Source of the DNA: Nymphaea colorata
Lineage: Eukaryota > Streptophyta > Magnoliopsida > Nymphaeales > Nymphaeaceae
Length of the DNA stretch: 64,000 nt
NCBI RefSeq assembly: GCF_008831285.2
Contig: NC_045150.1
Coordinates: 5,344,001 to 5,408,000, forward strand
Reading direction: 5' to 3'
Below are positions 22,021 through 34,778 of the stretch, piece after piece (within the stretch, counting starts at the first letter, position 1; every line of letters starts with the position of its first letter). The notes below the pieces were generated by a model. It was not told where the DNA came from, searched no databases, and saw only the letters and a list, made by a program, of their open reading frames with translations. The position numbers and the translations under genes are program-made.

Positions 22021-24207
22021 TATGACTGGATGAGTAGCAGGAATTGGTGTTACTGCTAGGTGTCGTGGAGAATGGCGAATGGACATCTCTGATCCAGCTT
22101 CTTCACCTTAAACCTACTTTGAATCCATCCCCATACTTGATCCAAATTCCAAACCTATTATTTTTCCCTCTAATCTAAACCTAAGTCAACTTCGAAATGC
22201 AAAACCCAAATGCCAACCTCAACCTTGGTTCAAACCCATGTCCAGGCCTAAATCCAATCTAATACTGAACCTGCACCATTACCCAAACCAGTATATAAGC
22301 TCAGACCTGATTCCAAATTAGAACCACTTGACTTGAAACTGATACCGCCCTCCCATATGCACACATCTAGAGCTGGCAAATTTGATTCTTTGAGGACGAC
22401 TCTTTTCAACCAGAGGAGAATGACGTATAGTGGAGCATCAAGATCTATTTCCAATATTTTAGATTTCGTTTATTGTTCTTCCTTCTCTTCCTGTTCATTG
22501 ATGACAAATCTCATAGTATAGTACTTCTTGGATCATATCATACACCTGTGAAAGCTGATCACATTTCATTGCGTGTCACGTCGTGAGGGAGGAATTCCTC
22601 TGGGCAAATTATGGTTTTTCACCAAGGGCGTGGATCGTTAATATGTTAATATCAAGCCTTCCCACCCACATTGACTTCCCTGATCTCCTGCTTGGCTTGT
22701 TTCAAAGAGCTTGACTTTCAAGTTACTGTTCGAGATGGAGTGGAAGAAGGGAGGAGACTCTCGAAACGAGGAAAAGGATCCAATTCCTTCGAAAGAATGC
22801 GTCCCTTCCTCGTTCTGATTCCCAATCAAACCTCCCCTGGGAGAGTTCAAGATTTTGCTTTTCTTCTGGCTCTCACACCAACCTTTCCACATAGTAGCCT
22901 CAGATAGCATCATGTACGTCTATGAATGTTCCCAATCCTTGAGAATGAGGAGCATATCTCTAGACCTTGATCTAAAGGAAAGCAGCCAGTTGGTTCGGGC
23001 TGTTAGTCAAGTCAGGTCCTACCCGGCAAGCCATCCAAGCGAGTTGGTCTGACGTCTGTGATGAAAAAAAAGGCCAGTAGTGCGGGACCTACTAGCTGGC
23101 TCACCGGCTATCACCGAGTGGCTTGCAAAACTATCTCACATGTATAAGGTGTGGCATTCTCAAGTAGTTTGGTTTGATTATTGTAAACTATTGTTTGCCC
23201 CTATTCCTAGTAGTGCTTTTATTTTCGTCTGTGCTGTCTCAAACTCACTTGCTTCGCAACTCACATAGTCCACAGTGGTAGGCTCTGCTCACCTTCCTTT
23301 AGTCTCACAGAATAAGTCATCCATCCTACAACTTTGCTCGCTTTGTAGACTCTTGTAGGCTCGTGTAGACGATCACTCTACGCTCACAGGCTCAACATTC
23401 TTGGAAAATAATTGAGGTTTTTTCTGTTTTTGCGATCAAATTGGTGTTGTGTCTCAAGCATATATCATCACCGGCATTTGACTGAGTTGGGGGCCGTAAC
23501 TACAGTCAGTTGGCACCATATGCTTTGAAAAATAGGAGAAATAGCCAGGAAAGGTGGCCTAGGGCTTGATCTCATAAAACCAAAGACACCCCGAGCAAGA
23601 CAAGGTACAACTGTTGAGAAGGAAATAGACATGATCAATAGAACCCGGCTGGATCCGAATGGGGATAGTGGTACCCATTCCTCACCAGTTATGTAAACAC
23701 AAGGTTTGCTCCAACCTAGGAAAGGAAGGATGGTCCCAGACCTATCTGACCTACTCATAAGGGGTGGCATAGCGCAGCCCTCATCGATGTGAGTGACTGG
23801 ACACCACATATCGACATTGATTTGCAGCCATTGGGAAGGGAACCGAAGGAGGCAGTAGGAACGACAGAGGCGGGAAGCTACCACTTCTAGTTATGTTATG
23901 GACCATCGTTATGGTCTAGAATAGAAGCGAGTCGCTTCCGGTGTAGTTGTAGTCACATTAATAACAACAATCTGAATCAACCCTAATGCAATTCGCTCGC
24001 AAAGTCACGAGCAAAGCCCTCTTTGTGAGTGCTTTGTGGGCTTTGCTCATCAATTGATGTAGGATCTCGACCAACAAAACAAGAGATTTCTAAACTCATA
24101 CTGGGGAGAAGGGAAATAAACTACGACATTCACTGACACAGGGAGCCGCTTCGCTAGTGGGTGTGAAGGTCAGGTCAGGTTGATCAGTGTGCCTAAAAGG
24201 CTCTTTT
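22021..24207. other. GC-richer non-TE-looking stretch, possible organelle-derived DNA
   Basis: From about 22540 the base composition rises and the sequence takes on the look of plant mitochondrial intergenic DNA. It has short repeated phrases such as 'tgctcgctttgtagactc', 'gagcaaagccctctttg' and 'tgtgggctttgctcatc'. A 138-codon minus-strand frame (23468-23884) shows no domain I can name. The upstream part 22090-22330 has 'aacc(c)aaa' style low-complexity sequence. I saw no mitochondrial gene, so the origin is only suspected. Confidence 0.3.
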
Positions 24208-27177
24208 TGTCACACCCCAATCTTTTGACCCTCAAATAATTTTTTTCTCTTAAACATAAAGCATTGAGGTGCGATGACACAACAATTCAAAAAAGAGGGA
24301 GTTATGTCATTCGAAACATTGAGGCAAACTTTCATTTATATAACAATTTCAGTTCATACAAAATCACGTCTGTACATAACAAAAGTGCCACAAAATGCCC
24401 AACAAAAACAAGACAACAATAAAATCAAAATAAGACGCGCTAGCACTACAAAAGACCCAAAACCTCTCCAGTATGATGTGAATGAAGCCAACTGATCAAC
24501 CTGCTGCCCTGGGTTTGCCAAAACATGAAAAATGAAACAACTGAAGGCTTAGCCTTTGAAGTATGACAACAAGCCAGTAAATCCCCAAACCTTTTAGGTA
24601 TGAGCTTAAATATGAGATAATCATAATTATAAAAACAAATCATCATCATGTCGTGATATGGCCTTGTTACATGACTTAACAAGAAGGCCTTTCACATATA
24701 CCATGACAGGTAAAGGCCACTCAATAGTCATGATAATATAATTCCAATTCCAATGCAAGGCATGCATAAATATATCATTCTCATTCATTTCATTCACATG
24801 CACATCATTCAGATACTTTTCATTCATATTCTTTTCATTTTCATTAGTTTCAGTGAATTGACAGTTTTTGTGGGTGCAAACACAGGCACGTGCACACTGC
24901 GGGCGGTAGAGCACTCATTCATGAATGTGTGAATTCCAAGGAGAGATACTCAGTCTTCCCTTTGACACCCAGGTTGGGAAAGCGGGAGCCCAACACTCTA
25001 AACACATCACACAACAGTACCATAGGACCTTACACCACCTGTGCTCCGAACAGGAGAGACCAAGAGGCGGGACAACTCCCAAACACAATGCCACAACCCA
25101 CTGGTCTCTCATCACTTATTCTTTCATTTTTATCATTATAATTACACATTAATAAAAAGACTGGCTAGCTCATGAGGTTGGTTCACTTCACGAGTGCACC
25201 CACACCTTCAACTGTCTCTAGACGAAGGCCATACATATCATTAACATTCTTAGCTAGCCGTCATACAATACAGATATAACTACCTTCCAATTTCATTCAT
25301 TTGTATCATTTCCCATGACAATACATGTGTAACAAATCACAACATTCACATTCATAAAAATTCACATCTTATCAAACACATCAATCACATCTTTCAAAAC
25401 TTAGCCAAATCCTAGAGAGTAGTCTCGATCCGTGATTGGCTTGTAGTTGTCCTAAGCAGTTATCATTCTAGGATGCTTCCTAATGCACAATTGGGGTCGA
25501 TGAGACACTCGACTCGATACCCCATCTCATCTGTCCTAAGCAGTTTTCAATCTAACATGCACATGCATATGCACTTGCATAGAAATTTTTAAACAAAACT
25601 AATCACATAAGCATCAAACTCTCATGCATACATTCATTCAATCACTTTACAATCAATCAATCATATCACAATCTTAGGATCCAACGATCCTATGAACACA
25701 CATTCACAAGTTGGCCCTAGGCGAGGATTTGCCTAGAATGCTGCCATACTTGTCGCGTGTCTACAAAACACCCAAAATGCCTCGAGCTACGAATCTGGTC
25801 ACTCAAGGTCTACTGGATGTGCCCGATGTACTTGCAAACGTACACAAGTGGTTAAATCCCTATTTGTTTAGTTTTACAATCCATGCAAATATAAAACAAC
25901 ATCATTGAGGCACATGCCATTGCCTCAAGAGGCTGTCGACCGGTATTGTCGACCCACAAAACCCTCCAATACGTTCTTCCCAACTTTTTGAGGTTATGAC
26001 CAAGCCTCTAAACTCAAAGCTTCGATCAATCTATCACTAACACATTTCTCACTTGTTTTCTCTAGTTGAGGCGTCTTCCCCACCATAATATTCTCAACAA
26101 ACAACGTATGTGGATATCAATAAAAGCATACTTTCCAATCCCGCTAAAACGATTCTAAACGTTCTCCACAACATTACAATCTCTACCATGCTCCCTAATT
26201 GATTCGAAAATAAACCCATCAAGCTTATAAGATCATTGTAAACATGGATCATTGTCCCTTCAAACTAGTCCTAGAACTTCCCCCAAAATAATAATGTCGT
26301 TAACCAACATCCAAATTCGTCGAATCGTAAATCTAGCATGCTTCATTAATAATTGTACATGCTCCAACAACAAATATTCGACAATTAAGCTCGATTAGGT
26401 CTCGCTCACCCCAATCTTAGAGTTCAAACTGTCGAAGTGTTCCTGACAACCACTTCAAGTGTTCGATTGAGCGCCAACGCCTACAATTGATCACTGTATC
26501 CACCACCAATGCCTTCACTTCACTAGTATAAGGGGAAAGATGTGTCCCCAAGCTGCCAACTGACCAAACAACCACAAAAGGGAGAAAAATCTGTGAGAAA
26601 GAATGTAAGAGGAGGGTCTATTGTGAGAAAGAGGTAGTTGGCAAGGCAAAAAAGGGAGGCTCGGCTGAGACGGAGGGTTTGGTTGAGGGACACTCACATA
26701 GTTAGGGAGAGGGAGCCGACAGAAAGGGGGGAACGACAAAGAGGGTTCGACAGAGGGAAGAGATAGACAAGAGGGAGAGAAAGCGTGAGAGTGACGAAGG
26801 AGGGGAATAGCATGAGAGAGAGAGAGAGTTGCATAGGAGGGAGGTTGTGCGGTTGAGAGGAAAAAGATGACATAAACAACGAGACATGGAGGAGGAGAAA
26901 AGGGAAGAAGAAGAGAGAAAGGCGAGGGAGAATAGCCAAAGGTCGAGAGGGCTTACCAGAGCACCGCCGCCGCCGCCACAATCCTTCCTCCGCCGATCCA
27001 AGCGTCGCTGCAGCCACCTTCCGCCTCCTGTTTCTCTTTGTCGTGCGAGCCAGCGAGAGACAAAGGAGAAGGATACATTGAGGAAGGCAAGGGATAAGAA
27101 TTCCCTTGCGCGACGGGCTCCCTGTCATGCTTGGAGCTCATGTCCAGATCTGGACCCGATCCGACCTGACCTGCCCA
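24208..27177 (+). mobile_element. 3-kb LTR-like block, copy B
   Basis: It starts TGTCACACCCCAATC at 24208 and ends CTGACCTGCCCA at 27177, the same ends as block A (3921-7007) but in the opposite orientation. Internal landmarks shared with A include the Cys/Arg-like 'gtgctccgaacaggagag' segment (about 25040), the 'acaattggggtcgatgagac' segment (about 25489) and the purine-rich, GCC-containing terminal part (about 26600-27060). No retroviral-type coding region is present. The flanking five bases (ctttt and aaaaa) do not match, so no target duplication is visible. The long minus-strand frames near 26700-27130 are low-complexity Leu/Ser/Pro products of this pyrimidine-biased end, not genes. Confidence 0.65.
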
Positions 27178-29940
27178 AAAAAGTAACGTTACCCTTTTGG
27201 TGGTTGGGCCCCATACTACCTACCACACCCTTCGCTCTGAGGGACTGTAGAATGGAAAGCACCTTTTGAAAAACTCGATAGAAGGAAAGGGGCCTATGCA
27301 TTTGCATGACCCTACAAATTTGACCCTACATCTAGAGCAAATCCCCTAGTGGTCCTGCCACCATGCCACAGAACTAGAGCTCATGTGGAATCCAACTTTG
27401 ACTTTTAGGACATCAGGGTTTGATGGATTTAAGGAAATGAGATTCTTGAAAGGAAAGGAAAAATGACAATTGTATACCATTAGTGCTAACATACACAAAA
27501 TTATACCAAAAATTGTATACCATCAATGCTGACCGTACCAAAAATTGTCATTGATGATATTGAAGGTCATTGGTTAGACAAATCGTTCATCTTTTTGTCA
27601 CAAGGGTACCAAGATTTGCTTGATCAGGTATCAAACGAGAACTGCAGGCAAATAGAACACCTTTCAGTAGTATCAATAAAATCACATGGATCGTAAATGC
27701 AATGCGAAGGTCATTTCCTTCACTGCTGACTTCTTTGTGAAACTATGGCGATTTGTTCGCCAAGGGCTGCCACGTCTGAGTCAGAAAGGCTTTGATGGAG
27801 GTCAAGCTTCTTTGGGATGGAGGTGCCTTGGATGAGGGGGGAATGTAGACACTGGGAAAGGAAGAATGGGACCGAAGAAAGAGAGCCTTACAACCAGAGG
27901 CAGAAGTTCAGGCAGAGAGGACTAAAGCATAGCAATCTAGGGTGGCCATTGGCAGGGGGTCAAAGCAAATCCAAAAACTAGCCGGTTAGAGAATCAGAGA
28001 CAAGGAAAGCGTTGGTGATAGTCAACACATTTTTAAGTGGTGTCCGTTGCATCTACAACAAGGCACAACATAGGGGCAGATCCACGGGACCTGGAACACC
28101 CTTTTTCTTTCATTTTTTCGACAATCAAACGTTAGATTTGATCCTGAAATTGAAATCCATCAACCACATGGAAAGACAATTCTGAAAAAGAAATGAGAAA
28201 TGGCAATTAGATGTCATTAGTGTTGACCATACCAAAAATTATATGTCATTTTCCATATAAAAAATGGAATCATTGAAATCAAGCCGGCCTGGACAGGGCC
28301 AAGGCCTTCTCGATTCAGTTGGTGTTAGTTCATTAATAGCGTCAATCACCACCAGTCCTAGGATCCCAAAAGGGGGAGGATGCGAAGTGAGTAAGCAAAG
28401 CACTAAGCAAGTGAAGCGTAGCAGCCCCACGAGACTTGGAAGTGCAGAATCCATATCATCATCCGATGGTATTCATGTATAAATTCCGCTTCTGCCGGTC
28501 GATGAAGATGTTGCTGGCCGCTGCATAGAAGAAAAACCGAACAAGGGGTCCCACTTGGAGATTCAATCGAACTATACTTTTCGCGGTTTGAGTGGTCCCG
28601 TCATATGCTTGAACAGTTGTAGTTGACTATTGACAACTAATTTTTAGGCTCACACATGGTGTGTTTTGACATGACATGACATGACCTTCAAGATCAGATT
28701 GAAAAGAGTGCTTGAATTGAACTAAAAAGATGATCGGAGTCGACGTTCCGAAGGCGTAACTTGACAGCCTTCCATAACCCTCATGAAACAAAGAAACAAA
28801 AAGACAGCACGGTTGTTCTTCCTTCTATTGGCCCCCTGGATTAGATCATGCATTCACCTCGTTATTCACTCACCCATGATTCCCAAACCCCAGAATGGAA
28901 GGGCCACACGGATCCATCTACCCATGAGGGAGCGATCTCGGCATTTCTCAGGGGGTTAGCATTGCTGTCTTTCCTTTGTCGGTGAGGCATAAAGTATCGC
29001 AGAGTCATGTCGGATGCTCCATTTTGGATGGTTCAATTTGATTGTCATAGTGGAACTCAAAGAGTTTTTAGTTTGAGCTAAGCCTTCAATCTTCTTTGCT
29101 TCTCCTTCTCTGTATAGGATCAATCAGTCATATCCGTTTTCCTATTCTATTTTTTCTTCTCGGCTGGTTCGGATTGAAAGTTGCGAGGGCTTTTTCACTT
29201 CAATAGTTGTAGTTTGAGGAACTAGAGTTTCCATGGGATTTGGTTGGCGTTCCTTGCAAAGCAAAGCAAAGCTTTGGGTGTCTTGAGCTTTGTGAATGTG
29301 TGCTTTGACTTTGAAAGGAATTCGTAAAGGAAGCAACGTCATGTCATTTTGATAAGCAAAGCCCTAATACAATTCAAAGCGTAGCCCAACGTCATGTCAT
29401 GAGCGGAATGCCATTCTTCAGAACACTCTAATAGTGGTTGTTTCAGGACATCAATGTAAAGATCTCTCTCAACCTTTGCTTTGATAATTGGTTTGTTGTT
29501 TCTCTAGGGAAGCCGCTACATGTTCACCCCTTGCGTTTCTGCAACACTGCCTCTGTTTGAGACGCCCTACCCATTAGGTCGTATGTTGTGGTTTGTCTTT
29601 CCTTCTTACTATTGTGGGTCTCTCTCACTTTACCACCATCTGAAATGCACGGGACTTCGATTGGTGGAAGCCAGTCCGTCATCGAAAAAAGTTCTTTCGG
29701 GTTCAAACTAAGGATAGCGGCAAGAGGGGGCCTGTCGAGCCATGAACTGGAGGGTGGACCATTTGAAAATCATGCATTGCTCAACTCATCATCTTCTTAG
29801 GTGCCTTTAGGCTCCTCGCCAACATCGAGCAAGTACGCCTGAATGAGTGAAGTCTTTCAACATTTTTGAAAAAGTAATGATATTTCGGCTCATGTCAAAA
29901 TTTAGAAACTTTATTCTGCCTCCCCCAAGAAGAATTTCTG
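27178..29940. other. Continuation of GC-richer, possibly organelle-derived stretch
   Basis: No gene could be supported. The phrase 'ttgtataccat...taccaaaaattg' is repeated at 27463-27550 and, diverged, at 28197-28255. From 28280 to 29800 the style again resembles plant mitochondrial intergenic DNA, with 'aagcaaagcaaagcaaag' type runs at 29258-29275 and 'gtcatgtcat' repeats at 29338-29400. Block B separates this from the similar stretch at 22.5-24.2 kb, so the two may once have been continuous. Confidence 0.3.
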
Positions 29941-29954
29941 GCTCCGCCCCAGAA

Positions 29955-30065
29955 TCTAGGGATCCTCTTTTAGTCTATATAAAGGGTATTAACATTCATT
30001 TTTAAGCAGAGATCAGTTTAATGGAAAACCTTAGTCTTTCTTCGTGGTTTTCCTTCTTGCAGTTA
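29955..30065 (+). repeat. LTR-like repeat, right copy
   Basis: Similar in sequence and orientation to 21905-22020. It has 'cctcttttagtctatata', then 'catttttaagcagagatcag', then 'atggaaaacc' and 'tctttcttcgtgg'. Confidence 0.5.
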
Positions 30066-30884
30066 TTCTCATTCATTTTTGCATCTCTTTTGATTCTTCT
30101 TAGTTTAGTTTAGGCATTGATTTTGGGTTAGAGGAGAAGTCCTCTTCCCCACTGCATCAATTACTCAGCTTGAGTCAGTTGCACAACCCTACCAATATGG
30201 TGACAAAGTACTATCTCAAGCTTGGTTTGAGAACTTCTGCATCAAGATCGATAATTTATCCCCAAGGGGATTGGTGCAAAGTGATTGGGCAAGGGTTGAT
30301 AGACAACCAGTTTTTGTTTTGAATCCTTGGGGATATACCAACTCTCTCTGCTGCAAATGAAATGTTACAAACACACAAGTTGAAGCACGATGGGAGCAGC
30401 ACCTTAAGGCACCAAAGTAGACCCCATACCCAAGAGGGATGAGGGTTAGATGGGGGCTTTGGCCTTTTTTGAGCAGTAGGTAACATTTTACTCACCTGAA
30501 AAAGATTGATACCTTTTCTAGTTTGTTCATCTTGAAAAGGACTATTAAGGCAATTATGTCAAATATATTTACAGTAACCAACTCTAAAGATTTTGACTCA
30601 GCCAGCCAATTCATGCACAACAGGCAAGACCCCAATCCATGACGGTCACAATGAATATGTTAAGATGTCAACTGAATAAAATTGTCATAAATGTAAAGCA
30701 AAATGTAAGGGGAAAATAGTATACATGATTTACACAATATTAAATGTAAAATAATAATGTGATAGCCTCTCCTCTCATTGAAAATTTGAGAGATTGAGAG
30801 AGGTTGAAAATAATGTATATGGACTCATTATCACGAGTCCGAACTTTTGTGCTTTCTTACTTCTATGAACCCATATGACATAAT

Positions 30885-30923
<39 letters not shown>

Positions 30924-31519
30924 AATATATATAGTGAATAATGACTCCAAAATAAATTGGGGATGGGATCTGGGCCATCTTATGTAGATCGGACTACTCA
31001 CATTTGAGGTCTTTTAGTGCTCATTAAATATGGAGTCACCATTCAATTTTCTTATATATTAGACAACTCATATTTGAAGGATATATATATATAATGTCTC
31101 CCCTTAAGCCAATTTTTTTGGCATAAGGGGTACACTCTACTCACTAGTTAGACGAAAAAAAAAAACTGAAGGATGCCTGATGTCTTCCCTGCGCTTTGCA
31201 TGGGGAGTCCGTCGCTTTGCCTCCCCACTCCGGCGATGCCTTGCCGGAGTGGTGGAAGGATGGTGATGGCCTCCCCTAAAAAGACAAATTTACCTTACGG
31301 GGCAAATTTTTTAGAACGGCCCCGTTGCTGTCGGGCCTTCCCCAGCGGCATCGGGGTTGTGACGGCCTCCCCCTTCCTAAAAGGGGAGGAGGTGCAGGTG
31401 CTGCACTTCCATACAATTTCTTTTTGTAGTGGGGAGGTATCTCGAACAGACCCTTACGCCAAATATAATATATATATATATATATATCATGAGCTAATGA
31501 GTTGTTCATATTCTCGGTT
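30066..31519. other. Intergenic DNA with microsatellites
   Basis: Contains a (CT)n run at 30888-30920, AT runs at 31081-31092 and 31468-31487, and a GC-rich patch at 31170-31440 with no recognisable protein. Nothing else was identified. Confidence 0.4.
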
Positions 31520-31910
31520 GGGCTTAAATTTAAGGGTGGGCGTCGAGTCGGGTTGCTGGTGGGTGCTCGGTACCTGCTTGGGTTCGAGTATGAAAAACCC
31601 AGTTCGGGCCTAGGCGCGATGGATCAACCCCATAACTTTTAAAAAATATATTTTATTAATAATAATATATATATTTATTTATTATTAAAAATATATGTTA
31701 TATTAAAAAATTATTTTATATTTAAAATACATTTTTTTATTGTAACTGGGCCAGACCAAACTAGGCCTAGGCCCGAACCCAAGTTTCAAACATCGAGCGG
31801 GCTAGACCCGGTTCTTACCAAGCCAGCTCGTCCCGATGCCCACCCTTGCCTGACCCCAACCCAAGTTTCAAACATAGACTGGCCCGGCCCTATGTCCACC
31901 CTTACTAGAC
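31520..31910. mobile_element. Small element: GC-rich inverted ends, AT-rich core (copy 1)
   Basis: The left end is AAGGGTGGGCGTCGAGTCGGG. The right end, read on the other strand near 31850, is AAGGGTGGGCATCGGGACGAG, an inverted repeat with a few mismatches. Both ends are rich in 'gggcc(t)' and 'cccgaacccaag' phrases, and the core (31635-31740) is nearly pure A/T. A second diverged right end follows at 31855-31906. There is no coding capacity. Similar architecture is seen at 41310-41570 and 51365-51660. Ends of this kind occur in hAT-like non-autonomous elements, but I could not show an 8-bp target duplication. Confidence 0.5.
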
Positions 31911-32219
31911 TTAGCCTGCATGCTTTCATCCTTAATCCAAGAGATTGTCCAAATGTCATGTCAGCTGGAGATTGTTTGAGGCAGTTTGTGTGCCGAACCC
32001 TTTAACTTTAATTAATTATTACTATAAAGTTAAACTTTTATTATATATTTGTTTTGCGTGCCAAATTGGTACTTAAATCATTTATCCTGGGATCTTCCAA
32101 CCCATTGGAAAAATATTAAAAAAAAACTACTCAAAAGAAAAATATCGGCAAAATCTTTCAACTAATTATTGTCAACAACTAGAGGAATTTGGTAGTTCCG
32201 CCACTAAAGGCTTCCCCGC

Positions 32220-32920
32220 TGTGGATCGTCTCGGGCGGTTCAAATAAATTGCGATTTTCTCGGTACGTCATTAATGGAAGATTCAGGGGTTAAATAGGAA
32301 ACAGAGGGTCGGGTGATCCTCAATCGAGAAGCTAGCAGTATCAGGTGTCCTCGTCGATCGTCTCGGGAGGTCCATAGCTGAACCGTGACGGACAATGACT
32401 ACTTTTCCGGTACGTCATTTCTGGAAATCAAGGGTAAAATAAGAAAATCAAGGGTAAAATAAGAAATGGTGGCCGATCCCATGACTAGAGTGTTAGCATC
32501 GCCATCGAGAGCTGGCTTAAGCTGGTTTCACTAAACCTTAGGAGGTTCAGAGGTGTTTTTTTTATTCTATTTTTTTGTTGATTTATATATATATAATTAT
32601 ATATATAATATTATGATTAATTATCTTTATATAATTTATATTAAAAATATATTTTTTAATTTTAATCTATGGAACTTAGCCCATGGTTACCAAAATTTTA
32701 GGCTTTCCCAATACGTCATTTAAGGAAAAATCCAAGAATAAAACAAAAAAAAAAAAGACGAAAATGACGGTTCCCCGAAAAGTTTGCACGATGAGCACCC
32801 TTTGTCGAGCGTATCGGGCGGTCCAGACCGAACCGTTACGGACGATTACGTTCTACTTTTTTGAAAAATGCAGGGGTAAACTGGGAAAATAGGGGTGACC
32901 GTTCGCCGAGAATGGAGCAG
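32220..32920 (+). promoter_or_regulatory. Upstream region of the MBD gene with repeated TACGTCATT boxes
   Basis: TACGTCATT occurs at 32264, 32411 and 32712, each inside a longer shared phrase (about 'cggtacgtcattnntggaa'). Copies of 'tcg(t/a)nTCGGGcGGtcc' lie at about 32226, 32351 and 32805. This gives three or four diverged tandem modules. TACGTCA (TGACGTA on the other strand) is the core recognised by TGA/CREB-type plant bZIP factors. The modules lie just upstream of a TATA-like TATAAG at 32921, so they may be promoter elements; alternatively they are a decayed tandem repeat. Confidence 0.45.
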
Positions 32921-33158
32921 TATAAGTACTCTCTGCCTCCCATTTCTACAGTAGTACCGAAGGAAAATCGGAACTTGAGAAATCGATCGGCGAGAAGACA
33001 AGGGGGGAAAATATAGACGGAATGAAAGCGGAGGGGAGGGAGAGGGAGAAGCATCTCTAGCTCTTGGATTTCTTCCCGAGGGAGCTCTCCGTTCGCGCCT
33101 TCCTTCACGCGATGCGTATCATTTCTTCTTCTAACTCTGTCATTTGCTTTTCTTGAAG
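32921..33158 (+). promoter_or_regulatory. Probable TATA box and 5'-UTR exon of the MBD gene
   Basis: TATAAG at 32921 is followed by CT-rich leader sequence. A GT donor follows in 'cttgaag|gtgaag' at 33159. The first coding exon has its acceptor at 36565-36566, only five bases before the ATG, so a non-coding first exon must lie upstream; this is the best candidate. It implies a 3.4-kb leader intron (33159-36566). Transcript data would be needed to fix the start site. Confidence 0.4.
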
Positions 33159-34778
33159 GTGAAGTTCTTTTATTCTCCTTGCCCATTTTCCCGGATTTGT
33201 TTCGCGATCTCAATGGTGTATGAAATTTATTTCCGATTTCTGAGCGTTTCCGGCGCCAAGATTTTGTTTGGAAAATGCTCTCCGGACAAGGTGTTGACGG
33301 ATTTCGTGTGTGGACCGCTGGGGGTTCTGTTTCGGGAATCGGGAATCTGAGACCTTGTGCCCCTTGGACTATGGAGTTTTCAACGATGGTTTCTTGTTTC
33401 AGTTTTCTGTGGGGAAGTTGGCCATTACTTCTTATTTATATAGCCAACTCTCGTGGAGGATTGCCTTGGAACTTGTCGAAGGGGAAAAAAAAAATCTGTC
33501 CGAACTTCTGCGTTTATTGTTTCTGAGCCTTGTTTCAACCTTGCTAAGACCTGAAAGAAAATTGATGTTCTTCATGGAGCTTTAGGTTTCCTATTAATGG
33601 TTCAACTCTGATCGTCCCTTCACGTTATTTTTTGTATATTTTTTTGTCTTTTCTTCCTTTCTCTAGCCCTCTGTTGTGAATATCTTGATGGACACGTGGT
33701 AATAGCGGAGACTAAACGAGGATCAGTTGCTGATATGTGGTATAGGACTTTTCGTGTTAGATTATGTTTTCGTTGCATAGCATCAGCATGAAATGGTTTG
33801 AACTAGAAGAGATTGTGAGTCCGTAGATAAATTGTTTTCTCGTTGACCATAGGATGGCTCTTGTTGCCGATTAAACATGTGATTTTCCTTTCAGCTTTGT
33901 TATTCCTTTTATTTATTATGTTATTTCTTTTAAAGTTGTGACATATACTCATGGAGCATCAATTTTTGCAGTTTTGCCCGTCATAAATGACATTGGCCCA
34001 ATAGCATTATATGGTTTATCTTTTCTAGCCTACTTGTTATGGAAGCATATTAACTTTGCTGTGCTCGATGGAGGAAAAAAAATAAAGGTATATCAAGGGT
34101 TTTGGACCTTTTAACAAGTTCTTAGTTGTTAATGATGGGTAGGATTAAATCCGTACGAGCAATGGTCCATATTTTTTTTAGAAGAAAAGTATTGTGTTCA
34201 AGGTTTTCTTATGATATTTGATGTTACATTGTGAGCAGTCTGTGATGCAACCCAGGATAGGAGAAATGTTTCAGGGAACCTACTTTATTGGAAAGAAATT
34301 ACCTGTAGATATTCTGCTGTTCATAAGAAATTGTGATATTTAATGATCTTGTTACTTTTGTCAAGCTTTCCCATTTTTGTATTGAAAAATTGATTTCTTT
34401 TACTTTCCCTTTTAAAGGAGTTGTCTTTTTTTTGTCAAATATTTCTTTTTCTTATTTACACATATCTTAGATGATAAAGCCATTTGTTCTCTTTATTTGT
34501 TTAATACCATTCTATGTCAACTATAAAATTTTAGACATTGGATGGACTTTTGAAGTTGTTTAAGCTTCTCAGTGGACTTGGATGGTGCATCTCCTTCTAA
34601 AAGTCATTACCTCATGGTGGCTCATCCTGGAAGCAAATGCATTCTTGTGTCTTGGTCTTCAGGAGGCATTTGATATCTTTGTTAAATCACCTATCTATGA
34701 TATTGGTACTTGTGTATGTGATTCAAGTTCAGCTTCTTTTTTATTTATTTATCCATTTTGTTGCTGCCCTTCTTCCTT

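Noticed and set aside
23468-23884. 138-codon minus-strand frame as a host gene
   Set aside because: No recognisable domain, no splice context, and it lies in possibly organelle-derived sequence.
26694-27128. 144-codon minus-strand Leu/Ser-rich frame
   Set aside because: Product of the purine/pyrimidine-biased end of LTR-like block B.
31173-31613. 146-codon + frame in a GC-rich patch
   Set aside because: Runs through an AT microsatellite (Ile/Tyr run) and has no domain; considered fortuitous.
33144-33585. Overlapping + frames just after the putative MBD 5'-UTR exon
   Set aside because: They lie within the inferred leader intron and have no domain; no consistent splice into the MBD frame.
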